The position numbers were made by a program, and so were the translations under genes. Positions 15,186-23,725 of a DNA stretch of 64,000 nt are shown piece by piece (the first letter of the stretch is position 1; each line of letters begins with the position of its first letter). Location: the NCBI RefSeq assembly GCF_050389775.1, contig NZ_CP177144.1:2108001-2172000 (forward strand), read 5' to 3'. The stretch comes from Marinibacterium sp050389775 (GTDB lineage Bacteria; Pseudomonadota; Alphaproteobacteria; Rhodobacterales; Rhodobacteraceae). Below the pieces are notes generated by a model. The model saw only the letters and a program-made list of their open reading frames with translations. It was not told the origin of the DNA and ran no database searches.

Positions 15186-16678
15186 GCGATGGGACGCCGC
15201 CCGGGCCGGGCAAGGGCAAGACGGCAGATGGTGGGCGAGAGACCGGCGAGACGGGTGATGTCGTTGGTAAGGGTGATGTGGCTGCCAGGGGTGGTATGTC
15301 CAGCGAGGGCGATGTGGCTGGCTTGGACGGTATGGTCAGCAAGGGCGATGAGGCTGAGGCTGACAAGGGCGGTATGGTCAGCAAGGGTGATGTTGCTGGC
15401 ATGGGCGATGAGGCCGAGAGCGGTGATTTGGACGACATGGCCGATGCAGACGATCTGGCCGAAGGCGGTGATATGACCGACTCCGCTGATGTGGCGAGCT
15501 CCGTTGATGTGGCCAGCCCGGACGAAAAGTCAGACGTGAGCGACATGGCCGACGTGGAAGATACGCGAGACACGGGTGATGCGAGTGACGCGCGCGACAC
15601 GGGTGAACAGGGTGACGTGATCGACACAGGGGACACGGGTGATACGGGTGACACCGAAGATTTGGCCGGCACGGGCGATATGACCGGCGCCGCTGACCTG
15701 TCGCGGGTGCTGACGACGCTGTGCCCCATGCACCTGGTCCTGGATGCCACCGGCGCGATCCGCCAGGTCGGGCCGACCCTGCAAAAGCTGCGGCCCCGGA
15801 CGGCCATGGTCGGCGCGCGGTTCCTCGATCTCTTCGAGATGATCCGCCCGCGCTCGGTCGCCACGATCGACGATCTCCATGACGCGCCCGGGGGCAAGCT
15901 GCGCCTTCAGTTCCGCGATCTGCCGCGCACCGGCTTCAAGGGCGTTGTCGTGCCGCTGGGCCAGGGGCAGGGCGTGGTAATCAACCTGTCCTTCGGCTTT
16001 TCCGTCCTCGATGCCGTGCGCGATTACGCCCTGACCGGCACCGATTTCTCGGCCACCGACCTGACCATCGAAATGCTCTACCTGGTCGAGGCCAAGTCGG
16101 CCGCGATGGAAGCGTCGCGCTCGCTGAATGCCCGGTTGCAGGGGGCGATGATCGCGGCCGAGGAACAGGCCTTTACCGACACGCTGACCGGGCTCAAGAA
16201 CCGCCGCGCGCTGGACCACGTCATGCGCCGGTTGCTGACGGCCAGCCGGCCCTTTGCGGTGATGCAGCTGGACCTGGATTTCTTCAAGGATGTCAACGAC
16301 ACGCTGGGCCATGCGGCGGGCGACCACGTGTTGCAGCACGTCGCCCGCCACATGGTGTCCGAGACCCGCGAAAGCGACATCGTCGCGCGGATCGGGGGCG
16401 ATGAATTCGTGCTGGTGCTCGACCGGTTGCAGGATCCGCAGCGGCTGGATGCGCTGGCCGATCGGCTGATCGCCGGCATCGCCGCGCCGATCCCCTTCGA
16501 AGGGCGGCTGTGCCAGGTGTCGGCCAGCGTCGGCAGCGCCGTGCATGACGGCATCACCGAGACCGAGGCCGCGACCCTGCTGGCCCGGGCCGATGACGCG
16601 CTATACGCGGCCAAGCGGGCCGGGCGCGGGCGGCATTTCACCTATGACAGCGAAGGGCGCGCGCCGGTTCCAGGATAG
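15182..16678 (+). CDS. Diguanylate cyclase with H-NOX-associated domain and hexapeptide-repeat N-terminus
   Basis: A 498-residue protein in three parts. Residues 22-173 are a low-complexity acidic tract of ~26 hexapeptides ending mostly in GDV, GDM or GDT (VSKGDV, SSEGDV, IDTGDT), with a few 2-3 residue slips. Residues ~175-300 resemble the HNOBA (H-NOX-associated) domain (LCPMHLVLDATGAI, LTIEMLYLVEAKSAAMEASR). The C-terminal GGDEF domain has DTLTGLKNRRALD, DLDFFKDVND, the RxxD inhibitory site (RESD) and RIGGDEF, so it should synthesise cyclic di-GMP under feedback control. The start is fixed by the 4-bp overlap with the H-NOX gene, so the repeat tract is genuinely translated. Confidence 0.85.
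   Translation: MSDGTPPGPGKGKTADGGRETGETGDVVGKGDVAARGGMSSEGDVAGLDGMVSKGDEAEADKGGMVSKGDVAGMGDEAESGDLDDMADADDLAEGGDMTDSADVASSVDVASPDEKSDVSDMADVEDTRDTGDASDARDTGEQGDVIDTGDTGDTGDTEDLAGTGDMTGAADLSRVLTTLCPMHLVLDATGAIRQVGPTLQKLRPRTAMVGARFLDLFEMIRPRSVATIDDLHDAPGGKLRLQFRDLPRTGFKGVVVPLGQGQGVVINLSFGFSVLDAVRDYALTGTDFSATDLTIEMLYLVEAKSAAMEASRSLNARLQGAMIAAEEQAFTDTLTGLKNRRALDHVMRRLLTASRPFAVMQLDLDFFKDVNDTLGHAAGDHVLQHVARHMVSETRESDIVARIGGDEFVLVLDRLQDPQRLDALADRLIAGIAAPIPFEGRLCQVSASVGSAVHDGITETEAATLLARADDALYAAKRAGRGRHFTYDSEGRAPVPG
15245..15700. repeat. 18-bp tandem repeat, about 26 copies, coding
   Basis: Each unit encodes a hexapeptide, approximately GGCAAGGGTGATGTGGCY. Three slips (2 or 3 codons) all preserve the reading frame. 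Two nearby stretches (VSKGDE/ADKGGM/VSKGDV) are close to identical, pointing to recent copying inside the tract. Confidence 0.82.
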
Positions 16679-16682
16679 GCGC

Positions 16683-18287
16683 TCAGCCGCGCAGCAGGGC
16701 GTCGGCGGCGCGGTCGGCGATGGCCAGCGTGGCGGCCTGGGTATTGCCCGACACGATCGCCGGCATGACCGAGGCATCGGCCACGCGCAGCCCGTCGATC
16801 CCCCTGACCCTCAGGTCCAGGTCGGTCACCGCCTCGGCATCGGGGCCCATGCGGCAGGTGCCGGTCGGGTGCCCCTTGGATTCCGCGCGCGCCCGGATCT
16901 CGGCCTCGAAGGTCTCCGACGCGTCGGACATGTCCAGCCCGGCCGGCGGCCAGATCGGCGCGCCGAGTACCTCGCGCAGGGGGGATTGGTCATAGAACCG
17001 GCAGGCCATGCGCACTCCGCGCCGCAGGGTGGCCAGGTCGCGGGGATCGTCCAGCGCATTGGCCAGGATCGTCACGCCATCGGCCGGGTTGCCCGACCGC
17101 AGGCCCAGCCGCCCGCGCGAGCGGGTCTGCATGATCGTGGTGTTCATGACCATGGCATTGCCGTCCAGCCGGGGCATGTCCGGCCCGGCGGGCGCAAAGG
17201 CGGCAAAGTTGTATTGCACGTCCGGCCGGCCGCTGCCCGTGGTGTCGACGCAGGCCCCGGCATCCACGTGGGTCGAGGCCAGAAGGCCCCGGCGGTGCAG
17301 CACATAGTCGCGCAGGTTGCGCAGGGCGTTGCGCCCGCGATCCTGGCCGTCCAGCCCCTGGATCCCGTCGAGATACCAGGTCACGGCCGCACCGTGGTGG
17401 TCGTGGTAATTGGCGCCGACCCCGGGCGCGTCGCAGGCAACATCGATGCCCAGCCGGTTCAGATCCCCGGCCGGGCCGATGCCCGACAGCATCAGGATCT
17501 TCGGGCTCTGGATGGCCCCGGCGGTCAGCACGATCTCGCGCCGGGCGCGCAGGATGCGTTCGCCCCCGGCCTTGTCGCGCAGTTCCACGGCCGTGGCCCG
17601 CCGGCCGTCGATGCGCAGGCGCTGGACGGTGGCGCCGGTCACGACCGTCAGGGTCTCGCGCTTGAGCACCGGGCGCAGGAAACACCCGGCGGCCGATTGG
17701 CGCCGCCCCCTGTGGGCATAGACCTGGTACCAGCCGGCGCCCTCCTGGCGCGCGCCGTTGAAATCCTGGGTGGCGGGCACGCCGGCGGCAATGGCCGCGT
17801 CGATGGCCCGGGCCGAGACCGGGTGGGGCGCGGCGGGATCCGAGACGACCACCGGCCCGTCGGTCCCGTGATAGGCGTCGTCCAGGCGGGTGTTGGCCTC
17901 GTGGCGGCGAAAGACGGGCAGCATGTCGTCATAGGCCCAGCCGGCGCAGCCGTGGCGCTCGGCCCAGTCGTCGAAATCCTGGCGCTGGCCGCGCATGTAG
18001 ACCATGGCTCCGATCGACGAGCCGCCGCCGATGACCCGGCCCTGCAACACGCGGACGGGGCGGCCGCCCAGCGACGGGTCGGGCTCGCTGAAGACCATGT
18101 CGGTTTCGGGCAGGTCGTAGAGCCGGGGGAAGGCCCCGGCCACGTGGATCGCAGGGCGCCGGTCCATCGGCCCGCGTTCGATAAGGGCAACGGTGACATC
18201 GCCCCGTTCGGCCAGCCGGGCGGCCAGGACACATCCGGCCGCGCCGCCTCCGACGACGATGAAGTCGAATTCCGTCTGCTCCGCCAT
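16683..18287 (-). CDS. GMC-family FAD oxidoreductase (choline dehydrogenase-like)
   Basis: A 534-residue flavoenzyme. The N-terminal Rossmann motif reads FIVVGGGAAGCVLAARL; the second GMC signature GGSSIGAMVYMRG lies at ~90. The conserved catalytic region GHPTGTCRMG and the C-terminal SGNTQAATLAIADRAAD hold the His and Asn expected at the active site. Enzymes of this family oxidise alcohols such as choline to aldehydes; the substrate is not determined here. It converges on the diguanylate cyclase gene with a 4-bp gap. No regulator is adjacent. Confidence 0.85.
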   Translation of the reverse strand: MAEQTEFDFIVVGGGAAGCVLAARLAERGDVTVALIERGPMDRRPAIHVAGAFPRLYDLPETDMVFSEPDPSLGGRPVRVLQGRVIGGGSSIGAMVYMRGQRQDFDDWAERHGCAGWAYDDMLPVFRRHEANTRLDDAYHGTDGPVVVSDPAAPHPVSARAIDAAIAAGVPATQDFNGARQEGAGWYQVYAHRGRRQSAAGCFLRPVLKRETLTVVTGATVQRLRIDGRRATAVELRDKAGGERILRARREIVLTAGAIQSPKILMLSGIGPAGDLNRLGIDVACDAPGVGANYHDHHGAAVTWYLDGIQGLDGQDRGRNALRNLRDYVLHRRGLLASTHVDAGACVDTTGSGRPDVQYNFAAFAPAGPDMPRLDGNAMVMNTTIMQTRSRGRLGLRSGNPADGVTILANALDDPRDLATLRRGVRMACRFYDQSPLREVLGAPIWPPAGLDMSDASETFEAEIRARAESKGHPTGTCRMGPDAEAVTDLDLRVRGIDGLRVADASVMPAIVSGNTQAATLAIADRAADALLRG

Positions 18288-18490
18288 GGATGCCCGTCCC
18301 GCCTTGTGCCCGCCCGTTGCGCTGACCCTTGGTCAACGCGGTGAGACTAGCCGTTTCCCGGCAGGGGGGAAGGCCCTCTGGGCAACACGACGGGGAATTC
18401 GGGGCAGGACATGGCGCATCGCATGGCAAACACTGCGCATGGGCGGCGCTGTGGCGTGGCGCGCTAAGGTCTTGAAATCAAGGGGAGAAG

Positions 18491-18565
18491 TGGCAGCCCG
18501 TAGGGGAATCGAACCCCTCTTTCCAGGTTGAAAACCTGGCGTCCTAACCGATAGACGAACGGGCC
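18491..18565 (-). tRNA. tRNA-Glu (anticodon TTC)
   Basis: A complete 75-nt cloverleaf on the minus strand. Acceptor arms GGCCCGT and ACGGGCT pair, the anticodon stem CCAGG/CCTGG encloses loop TTTTCAA with anticodon TTC, and the T-arm has GGTTCGATTCC. The CCA end is encoded (18491-18493). The first acceptor pair is a G-U. Confidence 0.96.
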
Positions 18566-18639
18566 ACTCTTTCTGTTGGCGGTGCCGGCTGGCTGTGCAG
18601 CGGGGCGGTGCCGTCCCGGCGTCGCCGCCGGTGAGGGGC

Positions 18640-18668
18640 TATCTAGGGAATACGCCGGGGGGGCGCAA
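18640..18668 (-). promoter_or_regulatory. Probable sigma-70 promoter of tRNA-Glu
   Basis: On the minus strand TTGCGC and TAGATA are separated by exactly 17 bases. The -10 box lies ~75 bases before the mature tRNA 5' end. The spacing and position suit a stable-RNA promoter; the sequence match is moderate. Confidence 0.5.
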
Positions 18669-18713
18669 GCGAAAAAATCGCCCCCGGGTGAAGATTCTGA
18701 CAACGACCCGGCG

Positions 18714-20462
18714 TCACCCTTTGCCGGCGGGCGCGGCATCCTCCAGGCGCAGCTGCACGCTCTGCCGGCCGCCCCATGTGTTGATGTCGAGCCGGCCGGC
18801 CACGTGCACCCGCGACCGGTCGCCCCGGGTCAGCGCCGCGCCCATCGGCCCGTCAAAGGCGCCAAAGGCGATGGCGTCGATATTGCCGCCCATGCCATCG
18901 GTCAGGGACAGCTTGAGATGGCCGCTGCCGACCTCGCGTGCATGGCGCACCATCAGGTCGGGCAGGGCAAAGCGCGGGGCCGAGGCGCCCGCCCCGAAAG
19001 GCCCGGCGGTTTCCAGCGCCTCGACCAGTTCGACGGTCGCCGCTCCGGGCATCAGCATGCCGTCCAGCCGCAGGTCGGCAGGCCCCATCGTGCCCGCCCC
19101 CTGGCGGGCCAGCAGCTCGCTCAGCCGGCCCATCGCCGGCTCGAGCCGGTCGCGCGCCACCGTCAGCCCGGCGGCCATGCGGTGGCCGCCGCCCTTGATC
19201 AGCAGGCCCTCGCCGGCCAGCCGCTGGATCGAGGCACCCAGGTCCACGCCGCTCACCGACCGGCCCGAGCCCTTGCCCTCGTCATTCTCGAAACCGATGA
19301 CCACGGCCGGCCGGTTGGTCACTTCCTTCAGTCGCGAGGCCACGATACCGACGACGCCCGGGTGCCAGCCATCGGCGGCGGCCCAGACCAGCGGTGCCTC
19401 CAGCCCACGGGCCTCGGCCTGGTCCAGGGCGGCGGCGCGCACGGCTTCCTCGATGGCCCGGCGTTCGGTGTTCAGCACGTCCAGCCGTTCGGCCAGGGCC
19501 TGGGCCTCGTGCGGATCCAGCGTCGACAGCAGGCGCGCGCCCAGGTCGGCCTTGCCGATCCGCCCGCCGGCATTGATCCGCGGGCCCAGCAGGAACCCCA
19601 GGGCATAGGCGCTTGGCGCGCTGTCCATCCGGGCGACATCGGCCAAGGCCACCAGGCCGGGCCGCTCGCGCCGGGCCATGACCCGCAGGCCCTGGCGCAC
19701 CAGCGCCCGGTTGACCCCGATCAGCGGCGCCACGTCGGCCACGGTTGCCAGGGCCACGAGATCCAGAAGGGCCAGCAGGTCCGGGCCCTTGCGCCCGTCC
19801 TCGCGCAGCTGGCGCCCGGCCTCGACCAGCATCAGAAAGACCACGGCCGCGGCACACAGGTGCCCCAGCGCGCCGTCCTCGTCCTGGCGGTTGGGGTTCA
19901 CCACGGCATGGGCCTCGGGCAGGGTCTCGCCGCCGAGGTGGTGGTCGAGCACGACAACATCCGTGCCCCCGGTCGCCGCGATCGGCTCGTGGGACAGGGT
20001 GCCGCAATCGACGCAGATGATCAGGTCATGAGCCTTGGCCAGCGCCTGCATGGCCGGCACGTTGGGCCCGTAGCCCTCGTCGATCCGGTCGGGCACATAG
20101 ACCGTCGGCTCGCGCCCCAGCGCGCGCAGCCAGCTGACCAGCAGCGCGGCAGAGGATCCGCCGTCGACGTCGTAATCGGCAAAGATCGCGATCCGCTGGT
20201 TGCGGTCCACCGCCGCGATCACCCGGCTGGCCGCCCGTTCCATGTCGCGCAGGCTGCGCGGGTCGGGCAGCAGCTCGCGCAGCTGCGGCGCCAGAAAGGC
20301 CTGGGCCTCGGCCGCCGGCACGCCGCGCCGGGCCAGCACCTGGCAGATCGGCCGGGGCAGCCCGGTGTCCTGGGCCAGCGCCTCGGCCGCCCGCTCGGTC
20401 TCGATCGACGGCCCGGTCCAGCGCCGTCCGGTCAACGAGGCCTCTACCCCGAGAAAGCTCAT
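18714..20462 (-). CDS. recJ: Single-stranded-DNA-specific exonuclease RecJ
   Basis: A 582-residue DHH-family 5'-3' exonuclease used in recombination and mismatch repair. Motif I FADYDVDGGSSAAL, motif II VDCGTL, the DHH motif LDHHLGG and the DHHA1 glycine motif GGGHRMAAGL are all present, followed by an OB-type domain. Length is normal for the family. ATG 20462 (MSFLGVE) is chosen; GTG 20468, two codons upstream, is an alternative. glpX lies upstream, with its terminator hairpin between the genes. Confidence 0.93.
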   Translation of the reverse strand: MSFLGVEASLTGRRWTGPSIETERAAEALAQDTGLPRPICQVLARRGVPAAEAQAFLAPQLRELLPDPRSLRDMERAASRVIAAVDRNQRIAIFADYDVDGGSSAALLVSWLRALGREPTVYVPDRIDEGYGPNVPAMQALAKAHDLIICVDCGTLSHEPIAATGGTDVVVLDHHLGGETLPEAHAVVNPNRQDEDGALGHLCAAAVVFLMLVEAGRQLREDGRKGPDLLALLDLVALATVADVAPLIGVNRALVRQGLRVMARRERPGLVALADVARMDSAPSAYALGFLLGPRINAGGRIGKADLGARLLSTLDPHEAQALAERLDVLNTERRAIEEAVRAAALDQAEARGLEAPLVWAAADGWHPGVVGIVASRLKEVTNRPAVVIGFENDEGKGSGRSVSGVDLGASIQRLAGEGLLIKGGGHRMAAGLTVARDRLEPAMGRLSELLARQGAGTMGPADLRLDGMLMPGAATVELVEALETAGPFGAGASAPRFALPDLMVRHAREVGSGHLKLSLTDGMGGNIDAIAFGAFDGPMGAALTRGDRSRVHVAGRLDINTWGGRQSVQLRLEDAAPAGKG

Positions 20463-20526
20463 CTGCACATCCGCGACAGGGGGTGGGGCAGGGCGCCGCC
20501 CCCTGTCTTCTTCTTGGTCAAAATAC

Positions 20527-20562
20527 CCCTGCCGGCGCGGGCCGCCGGCGCCGCCGGCAGGG
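20527..20562 (-). terminator. Rho-independent terminator of glpX
   Basis: On the minus strand, just past the glpX stop, an 11-bp perfect stem CCCTGCCGGCG/CGCCGGCAGGG is followed by GTATTTT. The sequence after it (GACCAAGAAGAAG) matches a recurring 3' element also seen near 46020 and 59575. Confidence 0.75.
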
Positions 20563-20568
20563 CAGGGC

Positions 20569-21537
20569 TCATTCCTCGATCGGCGAGCGGTACTGGACGC
20601 GCCGGACCGACCCGGTCTTGGATCGCATCAGGATCGTCTCGGTGGTCAGCCAGCCGACCTCGCGCTTGATGCCCGGCAGCAGGGTGCCCCCGGTCACGCC
20701 GGTGGCCGCAAAGATCACGTCCTCGCTGACCATCTCGTCGCGGGTATAGACCTTGTCCAGGTCGGTGATCCCGGCCTTTGCCGCCCGGCCGCGCTCGTCA
20801 TCGTTGCGGAACAGCAGCCGGCCCTGGATCTGGCCGCCCATGCATTTCAGCGCCGAGGCCGCCAGCACGCCCTCGGGCGCACCGCCCGATCCCATGTACA
20901 TGTCGATGCCGGTCTTCTCCGGCTCGGCGCAATGCATCACCCCGGCCACGTCGCCATCGGTGATCAGCCGGATCGATGCGCCGGTCGAGCGGACCTCTTC
21001 GATCATCTCCTGGTGACGCGGGCGCTCCAGGATGCAGACCGTGATGTCGGCCGGCGAGCAGCCCTTTTCCGAGGCCAGGGCCGAAACCCGGGTCGCCGCC
21101 GGCATGTCCAGCGTCACCAGTCCCTCGGAATAGCCCGGGCCGATGGCCAGCTTTTCCATGTAGACATCCGGCGCATGCAGCATCGAGCCGCGCGGGCCCA
21201 TGGCGATGACCGTCAGCGCGTTGGGCATGTCCTTGGCCGTCAGCGTGGTGCCTTCCAGCGGGTCCAGCGCGATATCCACGCCCGGGCCGGTGCCGGTGCC
21301 GACTTCTTCACCGATGTACAGCATCGGCGCCTCGTCGCGCTCGCCCTCGCCGATGACGACCACGCCCTGGATGTCCAGCTTGTTCAGCTGTTCCCGCATG
21401 GCGTTCACCGCGGCCTGGTCGGCCGCCTTCTCGTCGCCGCGCCCCACCCATTTGGCCGAGGCCAGCGCGGCCTGTTCGGCCACCCGGGCCAGGCCCAGGG
21501 ACAACATGCGGTCGTGGAATTCGACTGTAGAGCTCAT
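20569..21537 (-). CDS. glpX: Class II fructose-1,6-bisphosphatase
   Basis: A 322-residue GlpX-type phosphatase that converts fructose-1,6-bisphosphate to fructose-6-phosphate in gluconeogenesis. Signatures include the metal-binding segments VIGEGERDEAPML and DIALDPLEGTTL and the MGSGGAPEGVLAA region. ATG 21537 (MSSTVEFHDRM) is chosen; it follows GAAGGA at a suitable distance, whereas the upstream TTG at 21546 has no support. It lies 60 bp downstream of hom, so hom-glpX is probably one operon, as often seen in alphaproteobacteria. Confidence 0.94.
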   Translation of the reverse strand: MSSTVEFHDRMLSLGLARVAEQAALASAKWVGRGDEKAADQAAVNAMREQLNKLDIQGVVVIGEGERDEAPMLYIGEEVGTGTGPGVDIALDPLEGTTLTAKDMPNALTVIAMGPRGSMLHAPDVYMEKLAIGPGYSEGLVTLDMPAATRVSALASEKGCSPADITVCILERPRHQEMIEEVRSTGASIRLITDGDVAGVMHCAEPEKTGIDMYMGSGGAPEGVLAASALKCMGGQIQGRLLFRNDDERGRAAKAGITDLDKVYTRDEMVSEDVIFAATGVTGGTLLPGIKREVGWLTTETILMRSKTGSVRRVQYRSPIEE

Positions 21538-21597
21538 TGGGGACAATCCTTCGAAGTTGATGTGACGGAAATCTTAACGGCTTTTTGTGAAAAACGT

Positions 21598-22884
21598 TCA
21601 GACGTTTTCGATGCGCAGCGCAACCGGGTGGCCGACCATGACGTCGGTGTCCTGCATCGCGGTGATCGCGTCATCGAGCGCGTCGCTGGTGGTCTTGTGG
21701 GTGACGATCAGCACCGGGGCGGTGGGTTCGGCATGGCCGTACTGGCGCATCCGGTTGATCGAGATCCCGGCGGAGCCGAGCGCCGCGGCGATCTTGGCCA
21801 GGGCGCCGGGTTTGTCATGCAGGCGCATGCGCAGGTAATAGGGCGCGGGCCGGGCGGCGGTGGCCGCCGGGGCCGGGTCCAGCGTGGCGGCCGGCTGGCC
21901 GAAGGTCGGCACGCGGAACCCGCGGGCCAGGTCGCAGATGTCGCCCATCACGGCGCTGGCCGTCGGGCCTTCGCCCGCGCCGGGGCCACGCAGCACGATC
22001 TGTTCGACGGCATCGCCCTCGATCACCACCATGTTGGTGCCGCCTTCCAGCTGGCCCAGCGGGGACGAGGCCGGGACCAGGCAGGGCTGCATCCGCTGTT
22101 CCAGCCCGCGCGCCGTGCGTTGGGCCACGCCCAGCAGCTTGATGCGGAAGCCCATGTCGCGGGCCTGCTGGATGTCTTCGAGGGTGATCCGCTGGATGCC
22201 TTCCAGCGTGACATTGTCGAAATCCACCCGGGTGCCGAAGGCGATGGCCGACAGCAGGGCCAGCTTGTGACCGGCGTCGATGCCACCGACGTCGAGATCG
22301 GGATCGGCTTCGAGATAGCCCAGCTTGGCGCATTCCTCGAAGAGCACCTCGTAGGGCTGTTCGGTGGCTTCCATCTGGGTCAGGATGTAATTGCAGGTGC
22401 CGTTCATCACGCCCATGACGCGATTGATCTCGTTGCCGGCCAGCCCTTCGGTCAGGGCCTTGATCACCGGGATGCCCCCGGCCACGGCGGCTTCGAACCG
22501 GATCGTGCGCCCGGCGGCCTCGGCCATTTCGGCCAGGTCCTGGCCATGGTGGGCCAGCAGGGCCTTGTTGGCCGTCACGACATCCTTGCCGCTGGCCAGG
22601 GCGGCTTCGGTGGCCTCCTTGGCGGGGCCGTCATGGCCACCCATCAGCTCGACAAAGACATCGATGTCGTCGCGTCTGGCCAGGGCCACGGGATCGCTTT
22701 CCCAGGCATAACCGCCCAGCGGCACGCCCCGGTCGCGGTTGGCGTCGCGGGCCGACACGGCGACCAGCTGCAAGTCGCGGCCGGTGCGGGCCGACAGCAG
22801 CGCGGCCTGGCGGCGCAGGATACGGACGACGCCCACCCCGACGGTGCCCAGACCGGCAATTCCAAGGCGCAACGGTGTGGTCAT
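21598..22884 (-). CDS. hom: Homoserine dehydrogenase
   Basis: A 428-residue NAD(P)-dependent enzyme of the threonine/methionine branch, reducing aspartate semialdehyde to homoserine. The nucleotide-binding motif GIAGLGTVGVGVV is at the N-terminus, the catalytic-domain signature includes NGTCNYILTQM and GYLEADPDLDVGGIDAGHK, and a C-terminal ACT domain (LRMRLHDKPGALAKIAAALG) suggests allosteric feedback by amino acids. The ATG at 22884 is preceded by GAAGGAG, which rules out the longer upstream frame. Confidence 0.95.
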   Translation of the reverse strand: MTTPLRLGIAGLGTVGVGVVRILRRQAALLSARTGRDLQLVAVSARDANRDRGVPLGGYAWESDPVALARRDDIDVFVELMGGHDGPAKEATEAALASGKDVVTANKALLAHHGQDLAEMAEAAGRTIRFEAAVAGGIPVIKALTEGLAGNEINRVMGVMNGTCNYILTQMEATEQPYEVLFEECAKLGYLEADPDLDVGGIDAGHKLALLSAIAFGTRVDFDNVTLEGIQRITLEDIQQARDMGFRIKLLGVAQRTARGLEQRMQPCLVPASSPLGQLEGGTNMVVIEGDAVEQIVLRGPGAGEGPTASAVMGDICDLARGFRVPTFGQPAATLDPAPAATAARPAPYYLRMRLHDKPGALAKIAAALGSAGISINRMRQYGHAEPTAPVLIVTHKTTSDALDDAITAMQDTDVMVGHPVALRIENV

Positions 22885-22962
22885 GCGGGGCTCCTTCTTC
22901 GGGCTGTGGTCGGCATGTCGTGTAGCGGGTTCGCGCGGGGGGCGCAACGCGCCGCCGCGCCG

Positions 22963-23340
22963 CTAGCGGTTCAGCTGGCGCAGCAGGCGCTGACGCGCCT
23001 CGGGGTCGAGCACTTCGTCGCGGCGCAGGCTGTCGGCCCGGCCCTGAAGCCGGGCCACGCGGCCGGCCAGGTCGCCCTGCAGTTCGGTGCCCGTCGCGAC
23101 CGGATCGACGCTGGCCGCAACCACCGGGCCCAGGGGGATCAGCGCGGGATAATCGCCGCCGGTCACGTCGGGATCGCCGGCCCGGTCCAGCGCCGGCACC
23201 TCGATGCAGCCGGCCAGCGCAAGGGCCATCGCGCCCATCCCGGCCAGCATCGCCGCGCGGGCCGTGCGCCGCAGGGGCGGGCCGGATGTGCGGCCGTGCA
23301 GCGGGGCGGCGGAGATCGGGGCAAGGGGCGGGCGGGGCAT
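22963..23340 (-). CDS. Putative lipoprotein of unknown function
   Basis: A 125-residue protein with a lipobox ALALAGC; the N-terminus before it is long (about 45 residues from ATG 23340, which follows GAAGGA), so the true start could be an internal ATG. The mature part is short, with a helical Arg/Asp/Leu-rich end (RVARLQGRADSLRRDEVL). I recognise no family. It lies upstream of hom on the same strand with a ~78-bp gap. Confidence 0.6.
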   Translation of the reverse strand: MPRPPLAPISAAPLHGRTSGPPLRRTARAAMLAGMGAMALALAGCIEVPALDRAGDPDVTGGDYPALIPLGPVVAASVDPVATGTELQGDLAGRVARLQGRADSLRRDEVLDPEARQRLLRQLNR

Positions 23341-23484
23341 CGGCGGGTCCTTCGGAGCTGTGGCCTTGATGCCCCATCCGGTGCCTGTCCGCAACATGGA
23401 CAGGCCGGCGCCGGCCGTCCTCCACTCGTCACGGGCGAATGCCTGCCGCCCGTCCGGGCCATCGCCTGCCGCCCGCACGAGGGT

Positions 23485-23668
23485 TCGTCCAACCCTGGCA
23501 TTGGCGTTCCCTCACTGTCGGCACAGGCGATCGTCCGACCCCGGCTTTGGGGAACCCGGACCGTTCGAACAGGCGATCACCCAACCCTGGCGCTGAGGAA
23601 CCCTGACCGCCCGCACAGTAGATCGTCCAACCCCGGCACCAGCGCCCCTGCATCGCCCGCGCGGGCGA
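23485..23668. repeat. 46-bp tandem repeat, four copies
   Basis: Units begin at 23485, 23531, 23577 and 23623, an exact 46-bp period. Each starts TCGTCCAACCCTGGC or a close variant and ends near CAGGCGA. The tract occupies most of the noncoding gap between the lipoprotein gene and the tetR gene. Confidence 0.88.
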
Positions 23669-23697
23669 TCCTCCGCCGGCGGTTGGGGCTTTTTTCT

Positions 23698-23709
23698 GAA
23701 CGCTCGTTC
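23698..23709. promoter_or_regulatory. Putative operator of the TetR regulator
   Basis: GAACG-CT-CGTTC forms an inverted repeat 17-28 bp before the tetR start, followed by an AT-rich AATAAT. TetR proteins usually repress their own gene through such sites. Only one copy was noticed in the window. Confidence 0.45.
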
Positions 23710-23725
23710 GAATAATCTTGCCGCC

